This document shows positions 17,085 through 24,801 of a stretch of 64,000 bases of DNA, piece after piece. Source of the DNA: Alphaproteobacteria bacterium (GTDB lineage: Bacteria; Pseudomonadota; Alphaproteobacteria; Micavibrionales; Micavibrionaceae). The notes under the pieces were generated by a model. That model was not told the DNA's origin, ran no database searches, and saw only the letters and a program-made list of their open reading frames with translations. The DNA is taken from the NCBI GenBank assembly GCA_021775965.1, contig JAJFGV010000071.1:58649-122648 (forward strand), read 5' to 3'. Each line of letters starts with the position of its first letter. The first letter of the stretch is position 1. Both the position numbers and the translations under genes were made by a program.

Positions 17085-17531
17085 TTAAGCCTTTTGCTTC
17101 TGTTCATCCAGAGCCACCCGCATTTTGGCCAGCTCCACCTGCGCCCGCAGGTCAATTTCGTCCATAATATCGGTCAGTTGCGGGTCCATGATTTTTTCGC
17201 GGTGGGCCGCCACAACGTCAGCAATATCAACCATATGGCCGACTGTCATGTTGCCGCTGAGCATCGCCATACGGATTTTGTCGAGCCCGTCCAAAATGGT
17301 GTTGGAGCGGCGATAGGCGCGGCCCCGCGAAGCCCGCTCGGTTGGGTCCTCAGCGCCCTGAATGGCCAGCAGGGCATCCACTTGCGCAATTGATTGTGTC
17401 GCGGTGGTGGTCGCCGATTCTGGCGTTTCGCCACTGACCATATCACTGAAACTCCCCTCGGAAGAGGCGGTTTTGCCGGATTTCTTAGCTTTTGAGGTTG
17501 CCTGGCTCTGGCCTGGACCCTGAACTTTCAT
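17085..17531 (-). CDS. fliX: Flagellar assembly regulator FliX
   Basis: A 148-residue protein starting MKVQGPGQ, with a Ser/Thr/Ala-rich N-terminal half and the conserved C-terminal helical half ILDGLDKIRMAMLSGNMTVG ... ADVVAAHREKIMDPQLTDIM. This matches FliX of Caulobacter, which links completion of the early basal body to FlbD activity at sigma-54 promoters. As in Caulobacter it is divergent from flgI. The DksA-like gene follows on the same strand after about 80 bases. Confidence 0.92.
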   Translation of the reverse strand: MKVQGPGQSQATSKAKKSGKTASSEGSFSDMVSGETPESATTTATQSIAQVDALLAIQGAEDPTERASRGRAYRRSNTILDGLDKIRMAMLSGNMTVGHMVDIADVVAAHREKIMDPQLTDIMDEIDLRAQVELAKMRVALDEQKQKA

Positions 17532-17737
17532 GAATGACCTTCTCTATAATGACGTCTTCCTTTTAGTATAACGCTTTTTTGGTATTCCTGCATACTCAGA
17601 AAGGATTGGGAAAGAATTAGGAAAGAATTGCCCTTATATAGAGGTGGGTCGCTAAAAATTTCCGCCTTTGAAAAGTTTTCATATTTTGGTGCGCGTCTAT
17701 CCTATTGAAATATAACAATAATCACCCCTTCCAAAAC

Positions 17738-17753
17738 TGGCACGGCTTTCGCA
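17738..17753 (+). promoter_or_regulatory. Sigma-54 (-24/-12) promoter for the flgI operon
   Basis: TGGCACGGCTTTCGCA has an exact -24 box TGGCAC and GC at -12 in correct spacing; one T of TTGC is C. It lies about 80 bases before the likely flgI start, so long N-terminal extensions starting upstream at 17705 cannot be right if it is used. Confidence 0.7.
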
Positions 17754-17830
17754 TACGCGTCTATATGCGCGGAATGCATGCAGTGAAATTTTTTCAGCAT
17801 CACATCCGGGCAAAAAATAAAGGGAAGTAC

Positions 17831-18991
17831 GTGCAAAGAATGTTTCAGACAGCTGATAAAACCGAGCGTATCATCAAAGAAGTCATAGGGCTGTTTTTTG
17901 TCATCTTTATGGTTCTTTTTGCCGTTTCGAGCGTAGCCAACGCCAAAACCGCGCGCATCAAGGATATCGTTGATATCGAGGGCGTGCGCGAAAACCAGTT
18001 GGTCGGCTATGGTATTGTTGTCGGGCTGAACGGCACCGGCGATGGCCTTAATAATTCTCCGTTCACACGGCAATCTCTGGAGGCGATGCTTGAGCGCCTC
18101 GGCGTTAGCGTCCGTGATCAGAACATGAATACCGGCAATGTTGCTGCCGTGATGGTAACCGCCACCCTGCCCCCGTTCACCAATCAGGGCTCGCATATTG
18201 ATGTCAATATTTCCTCGCTTGGTGATGCCAGTTCGTTGCAAGGCGGGACATTATTGGTGACCCCACTGATAGCAGCAGACGGCGAAGTTTATGTTGTGGC
18301 ACAAGGCGAGATTAGTATCTCCGGTTTTTCCGTTCAGGGTGATGCGGCAACCGTCACGCAAAATATTCCGACATCCGGCCGCATTGCCAGCGGCGGTATT
18401 GTCGAGCGCGAAATTGATTTTACATTGGAAGAGCTGCAACAGGTGCGCCTGTCTTTGCGCAACCCGGACTTTACAACGTCACGCCGTATTGCCCAGGCTA
18501 TCAACGGATTTACGTCGGCTTCGCTGGCTCACGCTGAAAATTCAGCCAGCGTCATGTTAAAACGCCCGGCCAATTATGACGGCACTATCGTCGACCTTAT
18601 AACTGACATCGAACAGCTCCCCATTCAACCAGACCAACCGGCTCGGGTTGTTATTAGTGAAAGATCCGGCGTGATTGTGATGGGCTCCAACGTGCGGATT
18701 AGCAATGTGGCAATTGCGCAAGGCAGTTTGACCGTTAAGGTCACCGAAACTCCGCAAGTATCACAGGCCAACCCGTTCGCCGAACAAGGCCAGACAGTGA
18801 TCGTGCCGCGCACCGATATATCGGTGAATAGCGGCAATGATGTAAAGCTGGCAATGCTGGAGACCGGCGTAACGTTGCAGGATCTTGTGACGGGTCTGAA
18901 CCGTCTCGGTATGCAACCGCGCGATATCATCACCATATTACAGGCCATCAAAGCAGCCGGCGCGTTGCAGGCAGAAATTGAGGTGATGTAA
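17831..18991 (+). CDS. flgI: Flagellar P-ring protein FlgI
   Basis: A 386-residue periplasmic protein forming the P ring in the peptidoglycan layer. A hydrophobic signal sequence (GLFFVIFMVLFAVSSVANA) is followed by the very conserved RIKDIVDIEGVRENQLVGYG and GLNGTGDGLNNSPFTRQSL, and the C-terminal GVTLQDLVTGLNRLGMQPRD. The start is uncertain: GTG 17831 lies just after AGGGAAG, ATG 17840 is slightly farther; an upstream in-frame extension to 17705 would cover the sigma-54 promoter. The flgJ ATG overlaps its last base (TAATG). Confidence 0.95.
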   Translation: MQRMFQTADKTERIIKEVIGLFFVIFMVLFAVSSVANAKTARIKDIVDIEGVRENQLVGYGIVVGLNGTGDGLNNSPFTRQSLEAMLERLGVSVRDQNMNTGNVAAVMVTATLPPFTNQGSHIDVNISSLGDASSLQGGTLLVTPLIAADGEVYVVAQGEISISGFSVQGDAATVTQNIPTSGRIASGGIVEREIDFTLEELQQVRLSLRNPDFTTSRRIAQAINGFTSASLAHAENSASVMLKRPANYDGTIVDLITDIEQLPIQPDQPARVVISERSGVIVMGSNVRISNVAIAQGSLTVKVTETPQVSQANPFAEQGQTVIVPRTDISVNSGNDVKLAMLETGVTLQDLVTGLNRLGMQPRDIITILQAIKAAGALQAEIEVM

Positions 18992-19332
18992 TGGATAATC
19001 TAACACCCAATACAACACTTGCGCTTTTACAAGCTTCGCAGCCGGACAATGATAAGGCTGTTAAAGCCCTAAAAAACATCAAGAACCTCGATAAAATTGA
19101 AGAATCCGCCAAAGAATTTGAAGCGGTTTTTGTCGCCGAGATGATGAAACCAATGTTCGAAGGCATTGACACCAAAGGCATGTTCGGCGGCGGTAAAGGT
19201 GAAGAGATTTTCCGCGGCATGATGATCGAAGAATACGGCAAGATGCTTTCACAAACCGGACGGATCGGTATTGCCGATAGCGTTAAAGAAGAACTCATTA
19301 GAATTCAGGAAGGGACAAAAAATGACTCATAA
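18991..19332 (+). CDS. flgJ: Rod-binding protein FlgJ (no muramidase domain)
   Basis: A 113-residue protein corresponding only to the N-terminal rod-capping domain of FlgJ: KEFEAVFVAEMMKPMFEGID (about 42-61), GGGKGEEIFRGMMIEEYGKM and a C-terminal GIADSVKEELIR. Enterobacterial FlgJ has an added peptidoglycan hydrolase domain that is absent here, as usual in alphaproteobacteria; a separate lytic enzyme must open the cell wall for the rod. Its start overlaps the flgI stop by one base and its end overlaps the next gene. Confidence 0.93.
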   Translation: MDNLTPNTTLALLQASQPDNDKAVKALKNIKNLDKIEESAKEFEAVFVAEMMKPMFEGIDTKGMFGGGKGEEIFRGMMIEEYGKMLSQTGRIGIADSVKEELIRIQEGTKNDS

Positions 19333-19756
19333 TGAAGACACAAAAAACATTTTGGCTGACGACGTACCGACAGCTTTACGCAAACTTATTACGCTAACGC
19401 GCGGGTTGATTGACTTTGCACAAGAAGAAGAACGTGCGTTAACCCTGGGTGACATGATTCAACTCAGCGCGATACAGGACAGCAAAGAAAAGATGACGTT
19501 TCAATATGCGCAAGCCTCGGCTGAATTCCGCAGCCGCCTTGAGGAATTTCGCGGAGCAGACCGTGCTTTATTGAATCAACTGGAAAAATCCCAGAACGAT
19601 CTCAACGAAAAAACACAAAGCAACAATATTTTGATCGAACAACTACACCAGAGAGCACTGGCCAACACGCAGGCAACGCTGGTGAACGCACAAGAACTGG
19701 GTCAACCAGTCCGCTTTAAAAATGGCCATCAACAAGAACAGCAGGAGGGCGCATAA
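19322..19756 (+). CDS. FlgN-like export chaperone, first copy
   Basis: A 144-residue helical, acidic protein. The ATG at 19322 lies inside the end of flgJ with AGGGACAAAA upstream, so translation is coupled. The pattern LITLTRGLIDFAQEEERAL ... SAIQDSKEKMTFQYAQA, then a second helix with LEKSQNDLNEKTQSNNILIE, fits the FlgN fold, a four-helix chaperone for the hook-filament junction proteins FlgK and FlgL. The assignment rests on helical pattern, size and position after flgJ; motifs are weak, so FliT-like or unrelated remains possible. Confidence 0.6.
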   Translation: MTHNEDTKNILADDVPTALRKLITLTRGLIDFAQEEERALTLGDMIQLSAIQDSKEKMTFQYAQASAEFRSRLEEFRGADRALLNQLEKSQNDLNEKTQSNNILIEQLHQRALANTQATLVNAQELGQPVRFKNGHQQEQQEGA

Positions 19757-19757
19757 C

Positions 19758-20252
19758 ATGACAACACACGCACAAACTGAAGAGCACGCCATGCAGGAAA
19801 CGCTTGTATTGTCGCAAAACCCCGGCACAGCAATACAGGAAATGATGGATACCATTGATGTCCTAAGACATATTTATATTCGTGAAACGGACGCGCTAAC
19901 CAATGCCGACACCCCAACATTCCTGTCGATGCAGAATGAAAAATTTATCGCCGCCAGCAACTATCAGGACGGAATCCAGCAGATGCTGACGCGCAAGGAT
20001 GAAATGCGCAAAGCCGATCCGGCCCTGCGAAATAAGCTTGAAGCCATGCAAAACGAATTTTCTGATCTGGCGAAGAAAAATTCAGACGCCCTTCAGCGCA
20101 TGGATCGCTGCGTTGAGCGGCTTGGAAACACAATCCGCCGCGCCGCCAAGGACGCTGCGCAGAAGCAACGATCCTTTAGTTACGACGCAACAGGAACAAT
20201 GAGAAACACCGAAAACAAAAGCGTTTCAACAGGAGTCAGTGAAACAGCCTAA
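19758..20252 (+). CDS. FlgN-like export chaperone, second copy
   Basis: A 164-residue helical protein directly after the first FlgN-like gene; GGAGG lies about nine bases before ATG 19758. It has the same plan: an N-terminal helix with RETDALTNADTPTFLSMQNE and a central helix LEAMQNEFSDLAKKNSDALQ. A basic region follows (RRAAKDAAQKQR). The two proteins look like diverged tandem paralogs, perhaps serving different clients such as FlgK and FlgL. Identity to FlgN is inferred from pattern and place, not from a clear motif. Confidence 0.55.
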   Translation: MTTHAQTEEHAMQETLVLSQNPGTAIQEMMDTIDVLRHIYIRETDALTNADTPTFLSMQNEKFIAASNYQDGIQQMLTRKDEMRKADPALRNKLEAMQNEFSDLAKKNSDALQRMDRCVERLGNTIRRAAKDAAQKQRSFSYDATGTMRNTENKSVSTGVSETA

Positions 20253-20274
20253 TAATGTGCAGGACCTTTAAAGT

Positions 20275-21825
20275 ATGAGCCTAGAGTTATTTTTTACGCT
20301 GCAGCATTCACAAAGCAGCACCACCAAACTTTCCGGTCAACCGGGAGGGTCGGCTGACTCTTCTCAAGTTCAGGGATTAAACTTTATTGATTTGATTCTG
20401 GCACGGCTCACGCAAAATACCGGTGAGACTGAAGGTGAAACCAGCGAAGAGCACCAGCTTTTGCAATCGGATAACCCTGCTCTGGACAAAGAACCGACGT
20501 TGAATCTGGCTAAATTGCTGGCCGCCAATAAAGACATCGAAGACCAGATTACGCAGGACATTGAAACTTTCGGCCTCACCCCCACAGCCCAGCTTTCGCA
20601 GGTTCTTGCCCTGAACGGACAGGCCCTCGAAAATGAACTGGCGCCTATTCCAGGAACAGAAAGCATCCTCAAGGGGCTTCTGATTGAAACGGAAGGCAGT
20701 GAGCACGCAGCTGTTCTCAGCAAGCTGGAAAAAATTCTGACCAAGTTAGAAGCGCTGGCACAGGAAGAAAGCCCGGCCTTTATTGCCACGAACTTAACGC
20801 CCGAACAGATCACGCAATTACACACACAGTTACAGGAACAACTCTCTGGCGATGCCGATGAAGATCTGAATTTCGCCGTTTTCGTCGGACTGATTAATAT
20901 TCAGGCACCACAACAAGCAGCCGCAGCACCGACACCTGAAGTTGTTGCCCTGTCACGCGGCATTGGTATGACGCCCCGTAACGCCGGACAACCTGAAGGA
21001 ACGGGGTCTTCGGGTACAGGGGCATCTGCCGGTGATCTGGCCACAAAGTTAAATGCGCTGATCCCCGGTGGCGAAAGTGAACTTACCATCGGTGAAGAGC
21101 TGGACTTGAAAGCGCTACAAGATGCCCAGACGTTTAAATCTCTGGTGAAGCAAAGCGGCGGCGGCAAAGCTGATGTTGCAGGGCTGGCCACTATCGGCGA
21201 CAACAATGCCCCCGCCTCCAGCCCTAACCTTAGCTATCTTCAGGGCTGGCCGTTTACATTGACCGGCAGCTTGCTTGCGCCATCTGGCTGGAGCGATCCG
21301 ATCCTTGAAGATCTTGGCATACAGGCCCCTGGCGCGAGCGCCAACAGCCCGGCCAATCTGACAAGCCTGCTCACAAACACGCAAAGCGCTTCACAACCCC
21401 ATAGCGCCACGCAAATGGTCGCGGCCTCCATTCAGAAGAATGCAGCGAACGGTGAAAACAAAAGCATCACTTTGCAACTTGACCCACCTGATCTTGGCAA
21501 AGTGAAAGTAAGGCTGGAATTTGGTGAAAACAAAAGCATGAAAGCGACGATGCTGATCGAAAAACCGGAGACATTTTTAATGCTGCAACGTGATGCGCAT
21601 GTTCTCGAGCGCGCCATTCAGGAAATTGGCCTGGACAGCAGCGGGATGGAATTTGAACTGGCGCAACATGACAGTGCTTTCAGTCAGGACGGTGGCCATG
21701 ATGGACATGCAGGCGGTAGCGCAGGAAGTGGCGGCACAGAGGACAGCGAAGATTTAATCGAAACCACAATGGACTGGTATGTCGACCCCGAAACGGGCCT
21801 GACACGCTATGACATGTTGGTATAA
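20275..21825 (+). CDS. fliK: Flagellar hook-length control protein FliK
   Basis: A 516-residue secreted protein. The N-terminal 380 residues are variable and rich in Gln, Ala and Ser, acting as the molecular ruler. The conserved C-terminal FliK domain begins near residue 385: ENKSITLQLDPPDLGKVKVR, then MKATMLIEKPETFLMLQRDA and LERAIQEIGLD, which contacts FlhB to switch export specificity. A Gly/Ser/His-rich stretch follows (GGHDGHAGGSAG). It is placed between the chaperone genes and flgD, the normal position. Confidence 0.93.
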   Translation: MSLELFFTLQHSQSSTTKLSGQPGGSADSSQVQGLNFIDLILARLTQNTGETEGETSEEHQLLQSDNPALDKEPTLNLAKLLAANKDIEDQITQDIETFGLTPTAQLSQVLALNGQALENELAPIPGTESILKGLLIETEGSEHAAVLSKLEKILTKLEALAQEESPAFIATNLTPEQITQLHTQLQEQLSGDADEDLNFAVFVGLINIQAPQQAAAAPTPEVVALSRGIGMTPRNAGQPEGTGSSGTGASAGDLATKLNALIPGGESELTIGEELDLKALQDAQTFKSLVKQSGGGKADVAGLATIGDNNAPASSPNLSYLQGWPFTLTGSLLAPSGWSDPILEDLGIQAPGASANSPANLTSLLTNTQSASQPHSATQMVAASIQKNAANGENKSITLQLDPPDLGKVKVRLEFGENKSMKATMLIEKPETFLMLQRDAHVLERAIQEIGLDSSGMEFELAQHDSAFSQDGGHDGHAGGSAGSGGTEDSEDLIETTMDWYVDPETGLTRYDMLV

Positions 21826-21837
21826 AGGAGAAGAAAG

Positions 21838-22572
21838 ATGGCATCCGACGTAACAATTAGTTCAGCAATTCAGCAGCAGCAAGGCACATCTGCCGCGGGC
21901 ACCCAGCTGGCGGAGGACTTTAACCAGTTCCTGACATTGCTGACAGTTCAGTTGCAAAATCAGGATCCATTGTCGCCGATGGACACGACAGAATTTACCA
22001 ATCAGATTGTGTCCTTTACCGGCGTTGAACAACAGATCAACACCAACCAGAAACTTGATGCTCTTGTGGCAATGGGATTGACCAATGCCTTTACCGGCGC
22101 ATTGCAATATGTCGGGCTTGATGTCAGTTATCTCAGCTCGGAATTTCACTATAACGGCGAAAAACCGGCTGATATTTCCTACGCGCTTGATGAACAAGCC
22201 GTTGAAACCAAGGTCAATATCTATGATGAAAGTGGCGACCTTGTCTTTAGCGCTGACGTCTCCAGCAATGTCGGCGTCAATGATTTCACATGGGACGGCA
22301 GCCTAACAAATGGTGGCACAGCACCCGCCGGCACCTACGAGGTTAAAATTGATGCCCTTGATATCGATGGCAAGGCAATCGGCAGCTCAACCGTTGTGAC
22401 CGGCGCCGTGAAAGGTGTGGAAACACAAAACGGCACACTCTTCCTGTTGGTTGGTGACCGCGCCGTGCCGGTCGGTAGTGTTCTCAACGCCAGCAACCCA
22501 CCGCCAACTATTGTGGTGGAAGATGAAGGTGGTGGCGAAGAGGATCCTCCAGCAGATCCGCCGGCCGCATAA
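21838..22572 (+). CDS. flgD: Flagellar hook cap protein FlgD
   Basis: A 244-residue hook-scaffolding protein. The N-terminal signature DFNQFLTLLTVQLQNQDPLS and PMDTTEFTNQIVSFTGVEQQ is diagnostic. A FlgD beta-sandwich (TKVNIYDESGDLVFS, WDGSLTNGGTAPAGTYEVK) follows. The last 30 residues are an unusual acidic Pro/Glu/Gly tail. AAAGGAGAAGAAAG precedes the ATG, 12 bases after fliK. flgE follows. Confidence 0.96.
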   Translation: MASDVTISSAIQQQQGTSAAGTQLAEDFNQFLTLLTVQLQNQDPLSPMDTTEFTNQIVSFTGVEQQINTNQKLDALVAMGLTNAFTGALQYVGLDVSYLSSEFHYNGEKPADISYALDEQAVETKVNIYDESGDLVFSADVSSNVGVNDFTWDGSLTNGGTAPAGTYEVKIDALDIDGKAIGSSTVVTGAVKGVETQNGTLFLLVGDRAVPVGSVLNASNPPPTIVVEDEGGGEEDPPADPPAA

Positions 22573-22637
22573 AATTTTTTAACAAGATGAACGAAATTTA
22601 ATTTAACGCAAAGAAAACGCAAAGAAGGAGACGTAAA

Positions 22638-24407
22638 ATGGGACTTTTTGGATCACTATTTACCGGGGTGTCGGCACTATTCGCCCAATCCCAGAACACC
22701 GCGATTATATCGAATAATATCGCCAATATCAGCACGACGGGCTTTAAACGCTCGGAAGCTTCGTTTAACTCGCTTGTGACAACAGAAAGTCGCCTGTCGC
22801 GATACTCTCCAGGTACAGTGTCTGTGAACCGTCTACAACGTGTTGACCAACAGGGATCGATCCAGCAGACATCTTCTGCGACAGACGCGGCCATTTCCGG
22901 TAACGGTTTCTTCCCGGTGAAGCGCTCCACCGATTTTGGACAGGAATTCCTCTACACCAGAAACGGAACCTTCTCGGAAGACTCTCAAGGACTACTCAGA
23001 AACGCCACAGGCTTTGTCATGTATGCCTGGCCGATTGATGCGAGCGGCAACCTTCCGGCCAACCAGGGCGACCTTGTATCTCTGGTTCCCGCTGACGTGG
23101 CCTTCCTTGGCGGCTTGACCCGCCCGACAACGGTCGCGGAACTGGCGGTTAACCTTGATGCAGACCAGCCTCCCATTGACCCGCACACATTGGCTATACC
23201 ACAACAATTGCCAGTCGGCTCAGAACCAGCGCACTTCTCGCGCGGACTGACGGTCTTTGATGAGCTTGGCTCGGCACAGACAGTGACGCTGGAATTCCGC
23301 AAGCATACGGGCCCGATGGCTCACTTTACCTCGGATGCCGGATCCGTGATGCAGCTACAGGATGTCCTGGCTGATCCTGCCGGACCAACGCCGGGTATCG
23401 TCGATCTTAACTCCTTTACCATTGATGACGGCGTTAATCCGCCAGAAGTCATCGTCTTCAGAGATGCTGCTGCCCCGATTCCTTTGGCAGCCGGCGAAGT
23501 TCAAACTGTTGAGCAGGTGATCAACGCCATCGAAGGCTATGCAGGTGGCGGGGTTCTGGATTCACGCCTCAGCACCACAGGACAGCTTATAGTTCAGTCT
23601 ATTGATCCGACTTCAACAATAACCATTGCGGATACAGTTGGGACACCTTTAACAGGCATAACAGCTCTGGATATTGTACCGGATCCAAGCAGTGGTACAT
23701 TGGTGTTTAATCCTGACTTCGACATCACCACCAGCCTACCCGCCGGTGTTTATGATGGACAAACCGACTTTCCACAATTTGCAGATCTGGCGTCACCGAA
23801 TACGCAAGGCTGGTGGGAGTTAACCGTTCTCCACCCCGACACCTCTACAATCACGCAAGGGCTGCTTAACTTTGCCGGTGACGGTCAGCTGAACGCCTCA
23901 GCCGATGCAGGTGGCGCTATTGATGTCGAGCTTAACAATATCGACTGGGGCAACGGCTCCGCCCTTCAGGACTTCACCATCGATGTTGAACGCTTCTCGC
24001 AGTTTGCCGGAAACTTTGATGTGATTTTCTCTGACCAGAACGGTGCCGAGCTTGGTCTGCGGACCGGGGTTGAGCTCACAAGGGACGGAACAGTTGTCGC
24101 AAGGTTCTCCAACGGTGCGTCTGCCGATCTCTACCGCGTTCCGCTGCTTACTTTTGCCAATCCAAACGGGCTGACGGAAGTTTCCGGGACGGCCTATACG
24201 GAAGCCGAAGAATCCGGTGAGGAAAACCTGCGCGAAGCCGGAACCGGTGGCGCCGGGTTTGTGGAGCCATCAACACTGGAAGCATCCAATGTTGATCTGG
24301 CGGATGAATTTGCAAAACTGATCGTCTCCCAACGGGCCTTCGGGGCCGCAACACGGGTGATCACGACTGTTGACCAGATGACCGAAGACCTCTTGAGGCT
24401 TCGTTAA
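22638..24407 (+). CDS. flgE: Flagellar hook protein FlgE
   Basis: A 589-residue hook protein, longer than the enterobacterial 400 residues but normal for alphaproteobacteria. N-terminal NIANISTTGFKRSEASFNSL, the central DGQTDFPQFADLA hook domain, and C-terminal LEASNVDLADEFAKLIVSQR then TTVDQMTEDLLRLR mark the two ends of the coiled-coil core. The additional length lies in the surface-exposed middle domains (about 150-450). AAGAAGGAGACG precedes the ATG. Last structural gene of the flgI-flgE run. Confidence 0.96.
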   Translation: MGLFGSLFTGVSALFAQSQNTAIISNNIANISTTGFKRSEASFNSLVTTESRLSRYSPGTVSVNRLQRVDQQGSIQQTSSATDAAISGNGFFPVKRSTDFGQEFLYTRNGTFSEDSQGLLRNATGFVMYAWPIDASGNLPANQGDLVSLVPADVAFLGGLTRPTTVAELAVNLDADQPPIDPHTLAIPQQLPVGSEPAHFSRGLTVFDELGSAQTVTLEFRKHTGPMAHFTSDAGSVMQLQDVLADPAGPTPGIVDLNSFTIDDGVNPPEVIVFRDAAAPIPLAAGEVQTVEQVINAIEGYAGGGVLDSRLSTTGQLIVQSIDPTSTITIADTVGTPLTGITALDIVPDPSSGTLVFNPDFDITTSLPAGVYDGQTDFPQFADLASPNTQGWWELTVLHPDTSTITQGLLNFAGDGQLNASADAGGAIDVELNNIDWGNGSALQDFTIDVERFSQFAGNFDVIFSDQNGAELGLRTGVELTRDGTVVARFSNGASADLYRVPLLTFANPNGLTEVSGTAYTEAEESGEENLREAGTGGAGFVEPSTLEASNVDLADEFAKLIVSQRAFGAATRVITTVDQMTEDLLRLR

Positions 24408-24801
24408 TAGATTAAGTTAAGGGCCCTGGATTTTAGGACTATGCTACCCGGCATTCCCTAACCCCTAAAGTTCAGGACCTGATTGACTGCGGGAAGCATG
24501 ATGTTATCAAGAATTGATAATGCAAACCGTGGTTGGGCGCATCGGGCAATACCCCGCGCAAAACAGAGGCGAAGCTTTTGTTTTGCGCTAGGGAACCGCA
24601 GGTGAAACGTTAGTTTGGCCTGTGGGAAGAACCCAACCGTTCCGGTGCGCCCCCTCTTTCCCTTGCCCCGTCTCTTTTTGAGAATCTTTTTTAAAAAACA
24701 TTTACGATTCATGCACTTAATATTAAAACTTTACGTTTATACTGAATATGGGGCCCATGCTATGGCATGTGCTATGGTGAGGCTTACCTGAGGGCAAAAA
24801 A
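24408..24801. other. 394-base gene-free spacer between flgE and the lectin-flagellin
   Basis: No credible coding region. It contains the structured-RNA candidate at 24526-24692 and, next to the flagellin start, short direct repeats of GCTATGG and the dyad ATGGGGCCCAT. A possible AT-rich promoter (TTTACG ... TATACT-like sequence near 24730-24745) may serve the flagellin, but spacing is poor and I do not claim it. Confidence 0.5.
24526..24692 (+). ncRNA. Structured RNA candidate (multibranch fold) upstream of flagellin
   Basis: Four stems fit together. The closing stem GGTTGGG (24531-24537) pairs with CCCAACC (24632-24638), extended by ACCG/CGGT. Inside are a short CGGG/CCCG hairpin (24543-24556), a hairpin with perfect 10-base arms GCGCAAAACA/TGTTTTGCGC (24556-24588), and CCGCAGG/CCTGTGG (24596-24625) capped by AAAC-GTTA-GTTT. 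A T-rich tail with a weak hairpin ends near 24692. An alternative 11-base closing stem, 24535-24545 with 24642-24652, excludes the first. Strand is assumed; no known RNA family recognised. Confidence 0.4.

Noticed and set aside
16196..17393. Long plus-strand reading frames opposite the DksA-like and fliX genes
   Set aside because: They are mirror images of the Lys/Ala-rich coding sequence, giving Phe/Leu/Cys- or Phe/Ala-rich translations without ribosome binding sites or family motifs.
17705..17830. Long N-terminal extension of FlgI from 17705
   Set aside because: It would start upstream of the sigma-54 promoter and place the signal peptide about 60 residues in; the start near 17831-17840 fits better.
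24458..24712. 84-codon minus-strand frame in the flgE-flagellin spacer
   Set aside because: No ribosome binding site, basic low-complexity start, no recognisable domain, and it overlaps strong RNA-type stems.
24755..24780. Sigma-54 promoter before the lectin-flagellin (TGGCATGTGCTATGGT)
   Set aside because: The essential GC of the -12 box is GG and the -24 box is imperfect; not convincing.
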